Source of the DNA: Streptomyces paradoxus | GTDB taxonomy: Bacteria > Actinomycetota > Actinomycetes > Streptomycetales > Streptomycetaceae | Assembly: GCF_014202475.1 (NCBI RefSeq) | Contig: NZ_JACHGV010000008.1 | Coordinates: forward strand, 248,001-312,000 | Length of the DNA: 64,000 nt | Reading direction: 5' to 3' | Part shown: in pieces, positions 26,233 through 34,608 of the stretch | Layout: every line of letters begins with the position of its first letter | Position numbering within the stretch: position 1 is the first letter of the stretch | Position numbers and translations under genes: made by a program | Notes under the pieces: model-generated | The model's database searches: none | What the model was told of the DNA's origin: nothing | Seen by the model: the letters and a program-made list of their open reading frames with translations, nothing else

Positions 26233-27512
26233 ACGCGCTGAACACCCCCCTGGCGGAGCTGGACCCCGAGGTCCACGCCGCGCTCCGCGCCGAGCTGCAC
26301 CGCCAGCAGTCCACCCTGGAGATGATCGCCTCCGAGAACTTCGCGCCCTCCGCGGTGATGGAGGCCCAGGGGTCGGTCGCGACCAACAAGTACGCCGAGG
26401 GCTACCCCGGCCGCCGCTACTACGGTGGTTGCGAACACGTCGACGTCACCGAGCGGCTGGCCATCGAGCGCATCAAGTCCCTCTTCGGCGCCGGTTTCGC
26501 CAACGTGCAGCCGCACTCGGGCGCCCAGGCGAACACCGCCGTCTTCTTCGCCCTGCTCCAGCCCGGCGACACCGTCCTCGGCCTCGACCTCGCGCACGGC
26601 GGGCACCTCACGCACGGCATGCGCATCAACTACAGCGGCAAGATGCTCAACGTCGTGCCGTACCACGTCTCAGAGGCGGACAACCTCGTCGACATGGACG
26701 AGGTCGAGCGGCTCGCCAAGGAACACCGCCCCAAGATGATCATCGCGGGCTGGTCGGCGTACCCCAGGCAGCTGGACTTCGCGGCCTTCCGCAGGATCGC
26801 CGACGAGGTGGGCGCCCTGCTGATGGTCGACATGGCGCACTTCGCCGGACTGGTGGCGGCAGGACTGCACCCGAGCCCCGTACCGCACGCCCACGTCACG
26901 ACCACGACGACGCACAAGACCCTCGGCGGTCCGCGCGGCGGCGTCATCCTCACCAACGAGGCCGACCTGGCCAAGAAGATCAACTCGGCTGTCTTCCCCG
27001 GCATGCAGGGCGGCCCCCTGGAGCACGTCATCGCCGCCAAGGCGGTGTCGTTCAAGGTCGCCGCGACACCGGAGTTCGCCGAACGCCAGGCCCGCACGCT
27101 CGCCGGCTCGCGCATCCTCGCCGAGCGTCTCACCCAGGCGGACGCGGCGGCGGCCGGAGTGAAGGTGCTGACCGGCGGCACGGACGTCCACCTGGTCCTG
27201 GTCGACCTGCGCGACTCCGAGCTGGACGGCCGCCAGGCCGAGGACCTGCTCCACGAGATCGGCATCACCGTCAACCGCAACGCCGTGCCCTTCGACCCGC
27301 GCCCGCCCATGGTCACCTCGGGCCTGCGCATCGGCACCCCGGCCCTGGCCACCCGCGGTTTCACCGAGGACGACTTCGCCGAGGTCGCGGACGTCATCGC
27401 CCTCGCCCTCCAGCCGGAGCCGGACGTGGCAGCCCTGCGCGCCCGCACGGAGGCCCTGGCCGCCAAGCACCCGCTCTACCCGCACCTGTCCGACAACGGA
27501 GACGCCCGATGA
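26229..27512 (+). CDS. glyA: Serine hydroxymethyltransferase
   Basis: This 427-residue PLP enzyme interconverts glycine plus methylene-THF with serine. Typical segments are present: STLEMIASENFAP, YAEGYPGRRYYGGCE, VDMAHFAGLVAAG, TTTTHKTLGGPRGG (Schiff-base Lys) and SGLRIGTPALATRGF. It is coupled to folD upstream and soxB downstream through ATGA overlaps. In this operon it should consume the glycine and one methylene-THF left after sarcosine oxidation, giving serine for SdaA. As an extra copy within a catabolic operon it is probably distinct from a housekeeping glyA elsewhere (inference). Confidence 0.93.
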   Translation: MNALNTPLAELDPEVHAALRAELHRQQSTLEMIASENFAPSAVMEAQGSVATNKYAEGYPGRRYYGGCEHVDVTERLAIERIKSLFGAGFANVQPHSGAQANTAVFFALLQPGDTVLGLDLAHGGHLTHGMRINYSGKMLNVVPYHVSEADNLVDMDEVERLAKEHRPKMIIAGWSAYPRQLDFAAFRRIADEVGALLMVDMAHFAGLVAAGLHPSPVPHAHVTTTTTHKTLGGPRGGVILTNEADLAKKINSAVFPGMQGGPLEHVIAAKAVSFKVAATPEFAERQARTLAGSRILAERLTQADAAAAGVKVLTGGTDVHLVLVDLRDSELDGRQAEDLLHEIGITVNRNAVPFDPRPPMVTSGLRIGTPALATRGFTEDDFAEVADVIALALQPEPDVAALRARTEALAAKHPLYPHLSDNGDAR

Positions 27513-28741
27513 GCCCCCGCACCCCCGGCGCCGAGCTCCCCGAACACCCCGACTGGCTCTGGCGCAACCCCGAGCCGAAGCGCTCCTACGACGTCGTCGT
27601 CGTGGGCGGTGGCGGACACGGCCTGGCCACCGCCCACTACCTGGCGAAGAACCACGGCATCACCAACGTGGCGGTGCTGGAGAAGGGCTGGCTGGCGGGC
27701 GGCAACATGGCCCGCAACACCACGATCATCCGCTCCAACTACCTCTGGGACGAGAGCGCCGGCATCTACGAGCACGCCCTCAAGCTGTGGGAAGGCCTGG
27801 CGGACGAGCTCGACTACCCGATCCTCTTCTCCCAGCGCGGCGTACTGAACCTCGCCCACAGCCTCCAGGACGTCCGCGACAGCGTCCGCCGCGTCGAGGC
27901 CAACCGCCTCAACGGCGTGGACGCCGAGTGGCTCGACGCGGACGGCGTCAAGGACGTCTGCCCGATCGTCAACATCTCCCCGGACGTGCGCTACCCCGTC
28001 CTGGGCGCCACCTACCAGCCCCGCGCGGGCATCGCCAAGCACGACCACGTCGCCTGGGGCCTGGCCCGGTCCGCCGACGCCGCCGGTATCGACATCATCC
28101 AGAACTGCGAGGTCACCGGCCTCGACGTGGTCGGCAACCGGGTGGTCGGAGTCCGGACCACCCGGGGCCCGATCGCCGCGGGCAAGGTCGCCCTCTGCTC
28201 GGCGGGCCACACCTCGGTCCTGGCCGCCATGGCGGGTATCGAACTCCCCGTCCAGAGCCACCCCTTGCAGGCCCTCGTGTCGGAGCTGCTGGAACCGGTC
28301 CATCCGACGGTCGTCATGTCCAACGCCGTGCACGTGTACGTCAGCCAGGCCCACAAGGGCGAGCTGGTGATGGGCGCGGGCATCGACGCGTACAACTCCT
28401 ACACCCAGCGCGGCGCCTTCCACATCATCGAGGAGCAGATGGCGGCGGCCCTGGAACTCTTCCCGGTCTTCGCCCGCGCCCATGTCCTGCGCACCTGGGG
28501 CGGCATCGTCGACGTCAGCCCCGACGCCTCACCGATCATCGGCCTCAGCCCGGTGGACAACCTCTACCTCAACTGCGGCTGGGGAACCGGCGGTTTCAAG
28601 GCCACCCCGGGTGTCGGCTGGGTCTACGCCCACACCATCGCCCACGACACACCGCATCCGCTGAACGCCCCCTTCTCGCTCGACCGTTTCACCACCGGCG
28701 CGCTCGTCGACGAGCACGGCGCGGCCGCGGTGGCCCACTAG
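27509..28741 (+). CDS. soxB: Sarcosine oxidase subunit beta
   Basis: This 410-residue flavoprotein is the catalytic subunit of heterotetrameric sarcosine oxidase. The FAD motif VVVVGGGGHGLATAHYLAK near 30, then EKGWLAGGNMARNTTIIRSNY and YQPRAGIAKHDHVAWG near 165 (region of the covalent-FMN His in characterised enzymes) are present. The C-terminal TWGGIVDVSPDASPIIG and LNCGWGTGGFKATPG complete the family pattern. It demethylates sarcosine to glycine with O2, making H2O2 and methylene-THF or formaldehyde. Order B-D-A-G is the classical one. Confidence 0.93.
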   Translation: MSPRTPGAELPEHPDWLWRNPEPKRSYDVVVVGGGGHGLATAHYLAKNHGITNVAVLEKGWLAGGNMARNTTIIRSNYLWDESAGIYEHALKLWEGLADELDYPILFSQRGVLNLAHSLQDVRDSVRRVEANRLNGVDAEWLDADGVKDVCPIVNISPDVRYPVLGATYQPRAGIAKHDHVAWGLARSADAAGIDIIQNCEVTGLDVVGNRVVGVRTTRGPIAAGKVALCSAGHTSVLAAMAGIELPVQSHPLQALVSELLEPVHPTVVMSNAVHVYVSQAHKGELVMGAGIDAYNSYTQRGAFHIIEEQMAAALELFPVFARAHVLRTWGGIVDVSPDASPIIGLSPVDNLYLNCGWGTGGFKATPGVGWVYAHTIAHDTPHPLNAPFSLDRFTTGALVDEHGAAAVAH

Positions 28742-28769
28742 GACCACTGGAAGCTTTGGGAGCCGATCC

Positions 28770-31700
28770 ATGCTGCTGATCCCCTGCCCGTGGTGCGGAC
28801 CTCGCGACGAGGCCGAGTTCCACTACGGCGGCCAGGCCCATGTGCCGTACCCGGAGGCCCCGGCGTCCCTCACCGACGAGGAGTGGGCCCGCTACCTCTT
28901 CTTCCGCGACAACCCGAGGGGCCCCTTCGCGGAACGCTGGAGCCACGCCGCGGGCTGCCGCCGCTGGTTCAACGCCGTCCGGGACACGTCGACGAACGAG
29001 ATCCTGACGGTGTACCGGGCGGGGGAGGAGCGCCCGGCCGTTCTCGAGGCACGTGCGGCGCAGGCAGCCTGTCCGGCGCGTGAGAACGAGGCCGTTCAGG
29101 CCGATACGGGGGTCTGGGGGCAGAGTCCCCAGCGGGGCCCGGGGGCAGAGCCCCTGGTTTCGGGAAGGGGCGGGGAGGGGGAGGACAACCAGCCCTTCCG
29201 CCACCCAACCCGAGGCCGGATCCAGCGCGACGAGCCCCTCACCTTCACCTTCGACGGCACGGAGTACCAGGGCTACAGAGGCGACACCCTCGCCTCCGCC
29301 CTCCTCGCCAACGGCGTCATCCAGACCGGCACCAGCATCAAACTGGGCCGCCCCCGCGGCATCTTCTCGGCCGGAGTCGAGGAACCCAACGCGGTCATCC
29401 AGATCGAGGAACCGTTCCCCGAGCCCATGCTCCCGGCCACCACCGTCGAGCTCTACGACGGCCTCGTCGCAACCAGCCTCCCCGGCCAGGGCCGCCTCGC
29501 CACCGAACCCGACCCGGCCCGCTACGACGCCGTGCACACCCACTGCGACCTCCTGGTCGTCGGCGCGGGCCCGGCCGGCCTCGCCGCGGCCGCGGCCGCC
29601 GCCCGATCGGGCGCCCGCGTCGTCCTCGCCGACGACCAGCCGGACCCCGGCGGCAGCCTCCTCGGCACCGGCGAACTCCTCGACTGGGTGGCCGAGACGA
29701 CCGCCCGGCTCGACGCCGCCCCCGACGTACGGGTCCTGCGCCGCACCACGGTCTTCGGCTACTACGACGACAACCACCTGCTCGCCGTCGAGCGCCGCAC
29801 CAACCACCTCGGCGCCGCGGCTCCCGAAAAGGTCTCCCGGGAACGCGTCCACCGCATCCGGGCCCGCCATGTCGTCCTCGCCACCGGCGCCCATGAACGC
29901 TCGCTGGCCTTCGCGGACAACGACCGGCCCGGCGTGATGCTGGCCGCTTCGGCCCGCGCCCACGTCAACCGCCACGGCGTCCTGCCCGGCCGCCACGCGG
30001 TCGTCTTCACCACCAACGACAGCGCCTACGCGGTGGCGCTGGACCTCGCCGCGGCGGGCGTCGCCATCGAGGCCGTGGTCGACACCCGTCCCGAACCGGG
30101 GGAGTGGGCCGACCGCACCCGCCGGGCCGGCATCGAGGTGCTGGCGGGCCACGCCGTCACCGCCACGGACGGCGCCCCCCGCCTCACCGCCGTGACCGTC
30201 GCCCCGTACGGGGAGACGACAGGGCGACGGGAGTTCGCCGCCGACCTGCTGCTGGTCTCCGGCGGCTGGAACCCGGTCGCCCACCTGTTCAGCCAGGCGG
30301 GCGGCAAGCTCCGCCTCGACGAGGAGCTCGGCAGCTTCGTCCCCGACACCGTCCGCCAGGCCGTCGAGGTCGCAGGAGCGGCCGGCGGCGTCCTCGACCT
30401 CGCCCGAGTCCTCGCGCAGGGCGCGGCCGCCGGAGCCCGCGCGGTCGAGGCCGAGGGCTACACCTCCGAGGCGCCCCGCCTGCCACAGGTGGCGGCACTG
30501 CCGCAGACGCCGCCCATGCGGGTCTTCACCGTCCCGGGCCGGGAAGGCGCCCCGCGTTTCGTCGACCTGCAGCGTGACGTCACCGTCGACGACCTGTCCC
30601 GGGCCACCGGCGCCGGTATGCGGTCGGTCGAGCACACCAAGCGCTACACCACGGCCGGCACCGCCAACGACCAGGGCAAGACCTCCGGCGTCCTGGCCAG
30701 CGGTGTCGTCGCCGAACTGCTCGGTGTGGACATCTCGGCGCTCGGCACGACCACGTTCCGGCCCCCGTACACCCCCGTCTCCTTCGCCGCCCTCGCCGGC
30801 CGCGACCGCGGCGTGCTGAGCGACCCGGTCCGCACCACCGCCCTGCACGAGTGGCATGTCGCGCACGGCGCTCTCTTCGAGAACGTCGGCCAGTGGAAGC
30901 GGCCCTGGTACTACCCGCAGGACGGCGAGGACATGGAGACGGCCGTGCTGCGCGAATGCGCCGCCGCCCGCGAGGGCGTCGCTTTCATGGACGCCTCCAC
31001 CCTCGGCAAGATCGACGTCCAGGGCCCGGACGCCGCCGCCTTCCTGGACCTGCTCTACACCAACATGATGAGCACCCTGAAGGTAGGCATGATCCGCTAC
31101 GGCGTGATGTGCCGCCCCGACGGGATGGTCTTCGACGACGGCACCGTCATCCGCCTCGGCCAGGACCGCTACCTGGTCACCACCACGACGGGCAACGCCG
31201 CCACCGTGCTGGACTGGATGGAGGAGTGGCTCCAGACGGAGTGGCCCGAGCTGAAAGTCCACTGCACCTCCGTGACAGAGCAGTGGGCCACCGTCGCCCT
31301 GGTCGGTCCGGAGTCCCGCGAGGTGCTCGGCTCCCTGGCGCCGCGACTGGCCGTGGCCAATGACGACTTCCCGTTCATGGCGTGGCGGGACACGACGGTC
31401 GCCGGCATCGAGGCCCGGGTGTGCCGGATCAGCTTCTCCGGCGAACTCGCCTACGAGATCAATGTGTCGCCGTGGGAGGCCATCGCCCTGTGGGAGGCGC
31501 TGTACGAGGCGGGCGCCCCGTACGGCATCACCCCCTACGGCACGGAGACCATGCACGTCCTGCGCGCGGAGAAGGGCTATCCGATCGTCGGCCAGGACAC
31601 CGACGGCACGGTGACACCGCAGGACCTCGGCATGAGCTGGGCGGTGTCGAAGAAGAAGCCCGATTTCATCGGCAAGCGTTCCTTCGCCCGTGCCGACACC

Positions 31701-32003
31701 GTCCGCCCCGACCGCAAGCACCTGGTCGGTCTGCTCCCGGAGGACCCGGGCACGTTCCTCCCCGAGGGCACGCACCTGGTCGCCGACAGCGTGCTGCCCG
31801 CGCCCCCCGTCCCGATGCTCGGCCACGTCACGTCCAGCTACCGCAGCGCGGCCCTCGGCCGGACCTTCGCGCTCGCGCTGGTCAAGGGCGGACGCGAGCG
31901 CATCGGTGAGCGCCTCTACGCCCCCGTCGGTGACCGGCTGGTCCCGGTGACCGTCGCGAGCCCCGTCCTCTACGACCCCGAGGGAGCCCGCCGCGATGGC
32001 TGA
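28770..32003 (+). CDS. soxDA: Fused sarcosine oxidase delta-alpha subunit
   Basis: This 1,077-residue chain joins two normally separate proteins. Residues 1-95 are SoxD, with zinc cysteines in IPCPWCGPR and AGCRRWFNAV. Residues from about 145 are SoxA: LTFTFDGTEYQGYRGDTLAS, a Rossmann motif VVGAGPAGLAAAAAAARSGA near 262, and a C-terminal GcvT-like folate domain (FMDASTLGKIDVQGPDAA, ISFSGELAYEINV, LRAEKGYPIVGQDTDGTVTP). The linker (about 108-140) is encoded by a repeat found in many Streptomyces intergenic regions, and no in-frame start for a separate SoxA is visible in it. Fusion could reflect repeat insertion at the gene border. Whether the chain is cleaved or works fused is unknown. Confidence 0.88.
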   Translation: MLLIPCPWCGPRDEAEFHYGGQAHVPYPEAPASLTDEEWARYLFFRDNPRGPFAERWSHAAGCRRWFNAVRDTSTNEILTVYRAGEERPAVLEARAAQAACPARENEAVQADTGVWGQSPQRGPGAEPLVSGRGGEGEDNQPFRHPTRGRIQRDEPLTFTFDGTEYQGYRGDTLASALLANGVIQTGTSIKLGRPRGIFSAGVEEPNAVIQIEEPFPEPMLPATTVELYDGLVATSLPGQGRLATEPDPARYDAVHTHCDLLVVGAGPAGLAAAAAAARSGARVVLADDQPDPGGSLLGTGELLDWVAETTARLDAAPDVRVLRRTTVFGYYDDNHLLAVERRTNHLGAAAPEKVSRERVHRIRARHVVLATGAHERSLAFADNDRPGVMLAASARAHVNRHGVLPGRHAVVFTTNDSAYAVALDLAAAGVAIEAVVDTRPEPGEWADRTRRAGIEVLAGHAVTATDGAPRLTAVTVAPYGETTGRREFAADLLLVSGGWNPVAHLFSQAGGKLRLDEELGSFVPDTVRQAVEVAGAAGGVLDLARVLAQGAAAGARAVEAEGYTSEAPRLPQVAALPQTPPMRVFTVPGREGAPRFVDLQRDVTVDDLSRATGAGMRSVEHTKRYTTAGTANDQGKTSGVLASGVVAELLGVDISALGTTTFRPPYTPVSFAALAGRDRGVLSDPVRTTALHEWHVAHGALFENVGQWKRPWYYPQDGEDMETAVLRECAAAREGVAFMDASTLGKIDVQGPDAAAFLDLLYTNMMSTLKVGMIRYGVMCRPDGMVFDDGTVIRLGQDRYLVTTTTGNAATVLDWMEEWLQTEWPELKVHCTSVTEQWATVALVGPESREVLGSLAPRLAVANDDFPFMAWRDTTVAGIEARVCRISFSGELAYEINVSPWEAIALWEALYEAGAPYGITPYGTETMHVLRAEKGYPIVGQDTDGTVTPQDLGMSWAVSKKKPDFIGKRSFARADTVRPDRKHLVGLLPEDPGTFLPEGTHLVADSVLPAPPVPMLGHVTSSYRSAALGRTFALALVKGGRERIGERLYAPVGDRLVPVTVASPVLYDPEGARRDG
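29107..29183 (+). repeat. REP-like G-rich repeat inside the soxD-soxA junction
   Basis: The segment reading GGGGGTCTGGGGGCAGAGTC and continuing through G-rich arms to a GGGGCGGGGAGGGG tail resembles, from memory, a repeat common between Streptomyces genes. Here it is translated in frame as a Gly/Pro-rich linker joining SoxD to SoxA. Confidence 0.6.
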
Positions 32004-32601
32004 CACCGCCCGTACCGCCCCGCTCCGCAGCCCCCTGTCGCACGCCGCGGACCGGCTGGCCGCCGCGACCCGCACCTCCGGGGGCGCCGTCCGGCTCGCG
32101 GAACTCCCCTTCCTGACCCAGATCAACGTCCGCCTCGATCCCAAGGGAGCGGCGGCGAACGCCGTGGGGCTGGCGCTGGGGCTGCAACTGCCCGTCGAGC
32201 CCGGCACCGTCGTCCGCGCCGGGGAGCTGACCGCGCTGTGGCTCGGCCCCGACGAGTGGCTCGTGGTGGGCCCGCCGGGCGGCCGGCGCGGGCTGGAGAA
32301 CCGGATCCGTGAGGCCGCCGGGGACGAGCCCGTGTCCGTCGTCGACGTCTCGGCTCAGCGCACCGCGCTTCTCGTCGCCGGCCCCCGTGCCCACGACCTG
32401 CTGGCCCACGGCTGCTCGCTCGACCTGCACCCGCGTGTCTTCGGCCCGGGACGCTGTGCCCAGACGACCCTGGGCCGCACCCAGGTCGTCCTGGTGGCCC
32501 GCGACGACCCGAGGGCCGGGTTCTGGGTACTGGTCCGCTCCTCTTTCGCCGGCTACCTGACGGACTGGCTGCTGGACGCCGCCGTGGAGTGGACGGGCTG
32601 A
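31996..32601 (+). CDS. soxG: Sarcosine oxidase subunit gamma
   Basis: This 201-residue protein matches SoxG, the small GcvT-fold-like subunit that stabilises the alpha-beta complex. Recognisable segments are ELPFLTQINVRLDPKG, ALWLGPDEWLVVGPP, VVDVSAQRTALLVAGPRA and GCSLDLHPRVFGPGRCAQT. It starts 8 nt inside the end of soxDA, so translation is coupled. It is the last gene of the operon and is followed by a 21-bp terminator. Confidence 0.9.
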   Translation: MADTARTAPLRSPLSHAADRLAAATRTSGGAVRLAELPFLTQINVRLDPKGAAANAVGLALGLQLPVEPGTVVRAGELTALWLGPDEWLVVGPPGGRRGLENRIREAAGDEPVSVVDVSAQRTALLVAGPRAHDLLAHGCSLDLHPRVFGPGRCAQTTLGRTQVVLVARDDPRAGFWVLVRSSFAGYLTDWLLDAAVEWTG

Positions 32602-32615
32602 CCCGGACGCCACGA

Positions 32616-32660
32616 AAGCGGCGGTCGGAGATCCGGATACCGGATCTCCGACCGCCGCTT
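32616..32660. terminator. Bidirectional terminator between soxG and iclR copy 2
   Basis: A perfect 21-bp stem (32616-32636 with 32640-32660) closes a 3-nt ATA loop. The ends AA and TT give a short T run in both directions. It separates two converging genes. Confidence 0.85.
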
Positions 32661-32695
32661 GGCGTGCGAGTCCTGTCCTGGCCGGCGACCCGGCC

Positions 32696-33487
32696 TCAGC
32701 CCGTGTAGCCGAGACGGTGGCTGAGCTCGTCCGCCCCCGTGACGAGCACCTCCGCCAGTTCGTGCATCCGCCCCTCGGTCATCCGGAAGGCCGGTCCCGA
32801 CGCGCTGAGGGCGGCGACGACCTCGCCCTCTTCGGAACGCACGGGTGCGGAGACGGCGTTGAGGCCCTCCTCGTATTCCTCCATCGTGATGGCGTAGCCC
32901 TGATCACGGGCCTGGGCGAGGTCCGCCTCCAGCTTCTTCCTGGAGGTCACCGTGCGCGGTGTCAGACGGGGCAGGCCGGTCTCGGTGAGGAGCTCGTCGC
33001 GGTCCTTCTTGTCGAGGTGGGCGAGGAGGATCTTGCCGCTGGACGTGCAGTGCAGCGGTGTCTGCCGTCCCACCCAGTTCTGGGCGGCGATGGCCGAGGT
33101 GCTGCGCACCTGGTAGAGGTTGATCGCGTGGTGGGATTCGAGGACGGCGATGTTCATCGTCTCGCCCACGTCGTCGACGAGGCGCTCGCAGATGCCCCGT
33201 CCGTGCCGGGTGACGGCGATACGGCCCGTCACGGCGCCGGCCAGGCGCACGACCCCGAAACCGAGACGGTACTTCCCGCGCTCGCTCTCCTGCTCGACCA
33301 TCCCGTGCGCTTCCAGCGCGCCGAGCAGACGGAAAGCGGTGGACTTGTGGACGTCGATCGCCGCGGCCACTTCACTCACGCCCGCCTCGCCGTGCTGGGC
33401 GAGGATCTCCAGCACGGCGACAGCACGGTCAACGGACTGCACTCCGCCACTCGGAGCGCCTGCGGACTCGGCACCGTAGTTGCTCAT
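32696..33487 (-). CDS. IclR-family transcriptional regulator (copy 2)
   Basis: This 263-residue regulator is a close paralogue of the one at 14236-15033. The HTH (GVSEVAAAIDVHKSTAFRLLG) is almost identical, so both should recognise the same DNA. The effector domains differ more (LYQVRSTSAIAAQNWVG versus LYQVRGPGAVTAFNWVG), which could mean different ligands. It starts with ATG at 33487, without a Shine-Dalgarno sequence; TAGGGT lies 6 nt before it, so the message may be leaderless. One operator copy overlaps the start codon. It lies downstream of purU on the same strand, with a 55-bp gap that holds its own promoter. Confidence 0.88.
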   Translation of the reverse strand: MSNYGAESAGAPSGGVQSVDRAVAVLEILAQHGEAGVSEVAAAIDVHKSTAFRLLGALEAHGMVEQESERGKYRLGFGVVRLAGAVTGRIAVTRHGRGICERLVDDVGETMNIAVLESHHAINLYQVRSTSAIAAQNWVGRQTPLHCTSSGKILLAHLDKKDRDELLTETGLPRLTPRTVTSRKKLEADLAQARDQGYAITMEEYEEGLNAVSAPVRSEEGEVVAALSASGPAFRMTEGRMHELAEVLVTGADELSHRLGYTG

Positions 33488-33499
33488 GGCGAAACCCTA
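33479..33499 (-). promoter_or_regulatory. iclR copy 2 promoter and single operator
   Basis: On the minus strand GTTTC-N7-GCAAC spans 33495 to 33479 and covers the ATG (33485-33487). A TAGGGT -10-like box (33494-33499) sits 6 nt before the start codon, the same geometry as in iclR copy 1. Confidence 0.6.
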
Positions 33500-33542
33500 G
33501 GTGAAATGGTCAACAGGTGTGAGGGGGTGGAGGCCGATTTCC

Positions 33543-34415
33543 TCAGCGGAAGACGACCGTACGGTTGTCGTTGACCATGATGCGGCTCTGGCTGTGCCAT
33601 TCCACCGCCCGCGCCAGGACCTGCGCCTCCACGTCACGCCCCAGGGCGACCAGGCTGTCCGGTCCCTGTGAGTGGCTCACACGGACGACGTCCTGCTCGA
33701 TGATGGGCCCTTCGTCGAGGTCCGGGGTGACGTAGTGGGCCGTCGCCCCGACGAGCTTGACGCCGCGCTCGTGCGCCTGGACGTAGGGACGGGCGCCCTT
33801 GAAGCTCGGCAGGAACGAGTGGTGGATGTTGATCGCCCGGCCTTCGAGCTGCTTGCACAGGTCGTTCGACAGGATCTGCATGTAGCGGGCGAGGACCACC
33901 AGGTCGATGTCCAGCTCCTCGACGAGCTCCAGCAGCCGCGCCTCCGCCTCGGGCTTCGTCTCCCTGGTCACGGGCACGTGGTGGAACGGAATGCCGTAGC
34001 TCTCGGCGAGGGGTTCGAAGTCCCGGTGGTTGGAGACGATCGCCGGCACCTCGATGTTCAGCGCGCCGGTGCGGCAGCGGAAGAGCAGGTCGTTCAGGCA
34101 GTGCCCGAACTTCGACACCATGATCAGCGTGCGCGTCGGGGTCGACGCCTCGTACAGCTGCCAGGAGATCCGGTACGCCTCCGCCACCGGGGCGAAGCCG
34201 GACTTCAGGTCCTCCAGTGTCATGGCCGGGTCCGTGACGTCGAAGTGCACCCGCATGAAGAAGCGGTCCTTGAGCCGGTCGTCGAACTGCTGGCTCTCCT
34301 GGATGTTCCCGGAGTGCCGGACGAGGAAGCCGGTGACGGCGTGGACGAGGCCCGAGCGGTCGGGGCACGACAGCGTGAGGACGAACTCACGGCCGGATGT
34401 GGGTCCAAGAGACAC
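33543..34415 (-). CDS. purU: Formyltetrahydrofolate deformylase
   Basis: This 290-residue enzyme hydrolyses 10-formyl-THF to formate and THF, freeing folate for further methyl acceptance. An N-terminal ACT domain (LTLSCPDRSGLVHAVTGFLV) is followed by a formyltransferase domain with INIHHSFLPSFKGA near 225 (catalytic Asn/His) and TAHYVTPDLDEGPIIEQD. The GTG start at 34415 is preceded by GGGAGGG 6-7 nt upstream. Under the shared operator it completes oxidation of C1 units from betaine methyl groups, and the formate can go to the dehydrogenase encoded at 35755. Confidence 0.93.
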   Translation of the reverse strand: MSLGPTSGREFVLTLSCPDRSGLVHAVTGFLVRHSGNIQESQQFDDRLKDRFFMRVHFDVTDPAMTLEDLKSGFAPVAEAYRISWQLYEASTPTRTLIMVSKFGHCLNDLLFRCRTGALNIEVPAIVSNHRDFEPLAESYGIPFHHVPVTRETKPEAEARLLELVEELDIDLVVLARYMQILSNDLCKQLEGRAINIHHSFLPSFKGARPYVQAHERGVKLVGATAHYVTPDLDEGPIIEQDVVRVSHSQGPDSLVALGRDVEAQVLARAVEWHSQSRIMVNDNRTVVFR

Positions 34416-34433
34416 TGAGCCCTCCCTGAGGGA

Positions 34434-34499
34434 AGTGCGTATTGCGCAACAGTGGGACTGATACGCAACATGGTCCCGGCTCCGGCGGCCCGTGGTCAA
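34434..34499 (-). promoter_or_regulatory. purU promoter with tandem operator
   Basis: Read on the minus strand, TTGACC (34499-34494) is followed after 24 bp by palindromes at 34469-34453 (GTTGC...TCCCA) and 34450-34434 (GTTGC...GCACT), 2 bp apart. It is back-to-back with the promoter of the second Rieske gene; the two -35 boxes are 4 bp apart. Confidence 0.75.
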
Positions 34500-34503
34500 G
34501 GTC

Positions 34504-34570
34504 TTGACAGTGCTTCGGGTGGACTGCACTGTGAGTTGCGTAGCAAGAGGCTCGTTGCGTATGAGGCAAC
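34504..34570 (+). promoter_or_regulatory. Rieske copy 2 promoter with tandem operator
   Basis: TTGACA (34504-34509), a CACTGT -10-like box after 17 bp, then palindromes at 34535-34551 (GTTGC...GAGGC) and 34554-34570 (perfect, GTTGC...GCAAC). The -35 to operator spacing is 25 bp. Confidence 0.8.
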
Positions 34571-34608
34571 CACTCGCCCGACCGGGGCGCTGCACTCCGA
34601 GGTGAACC

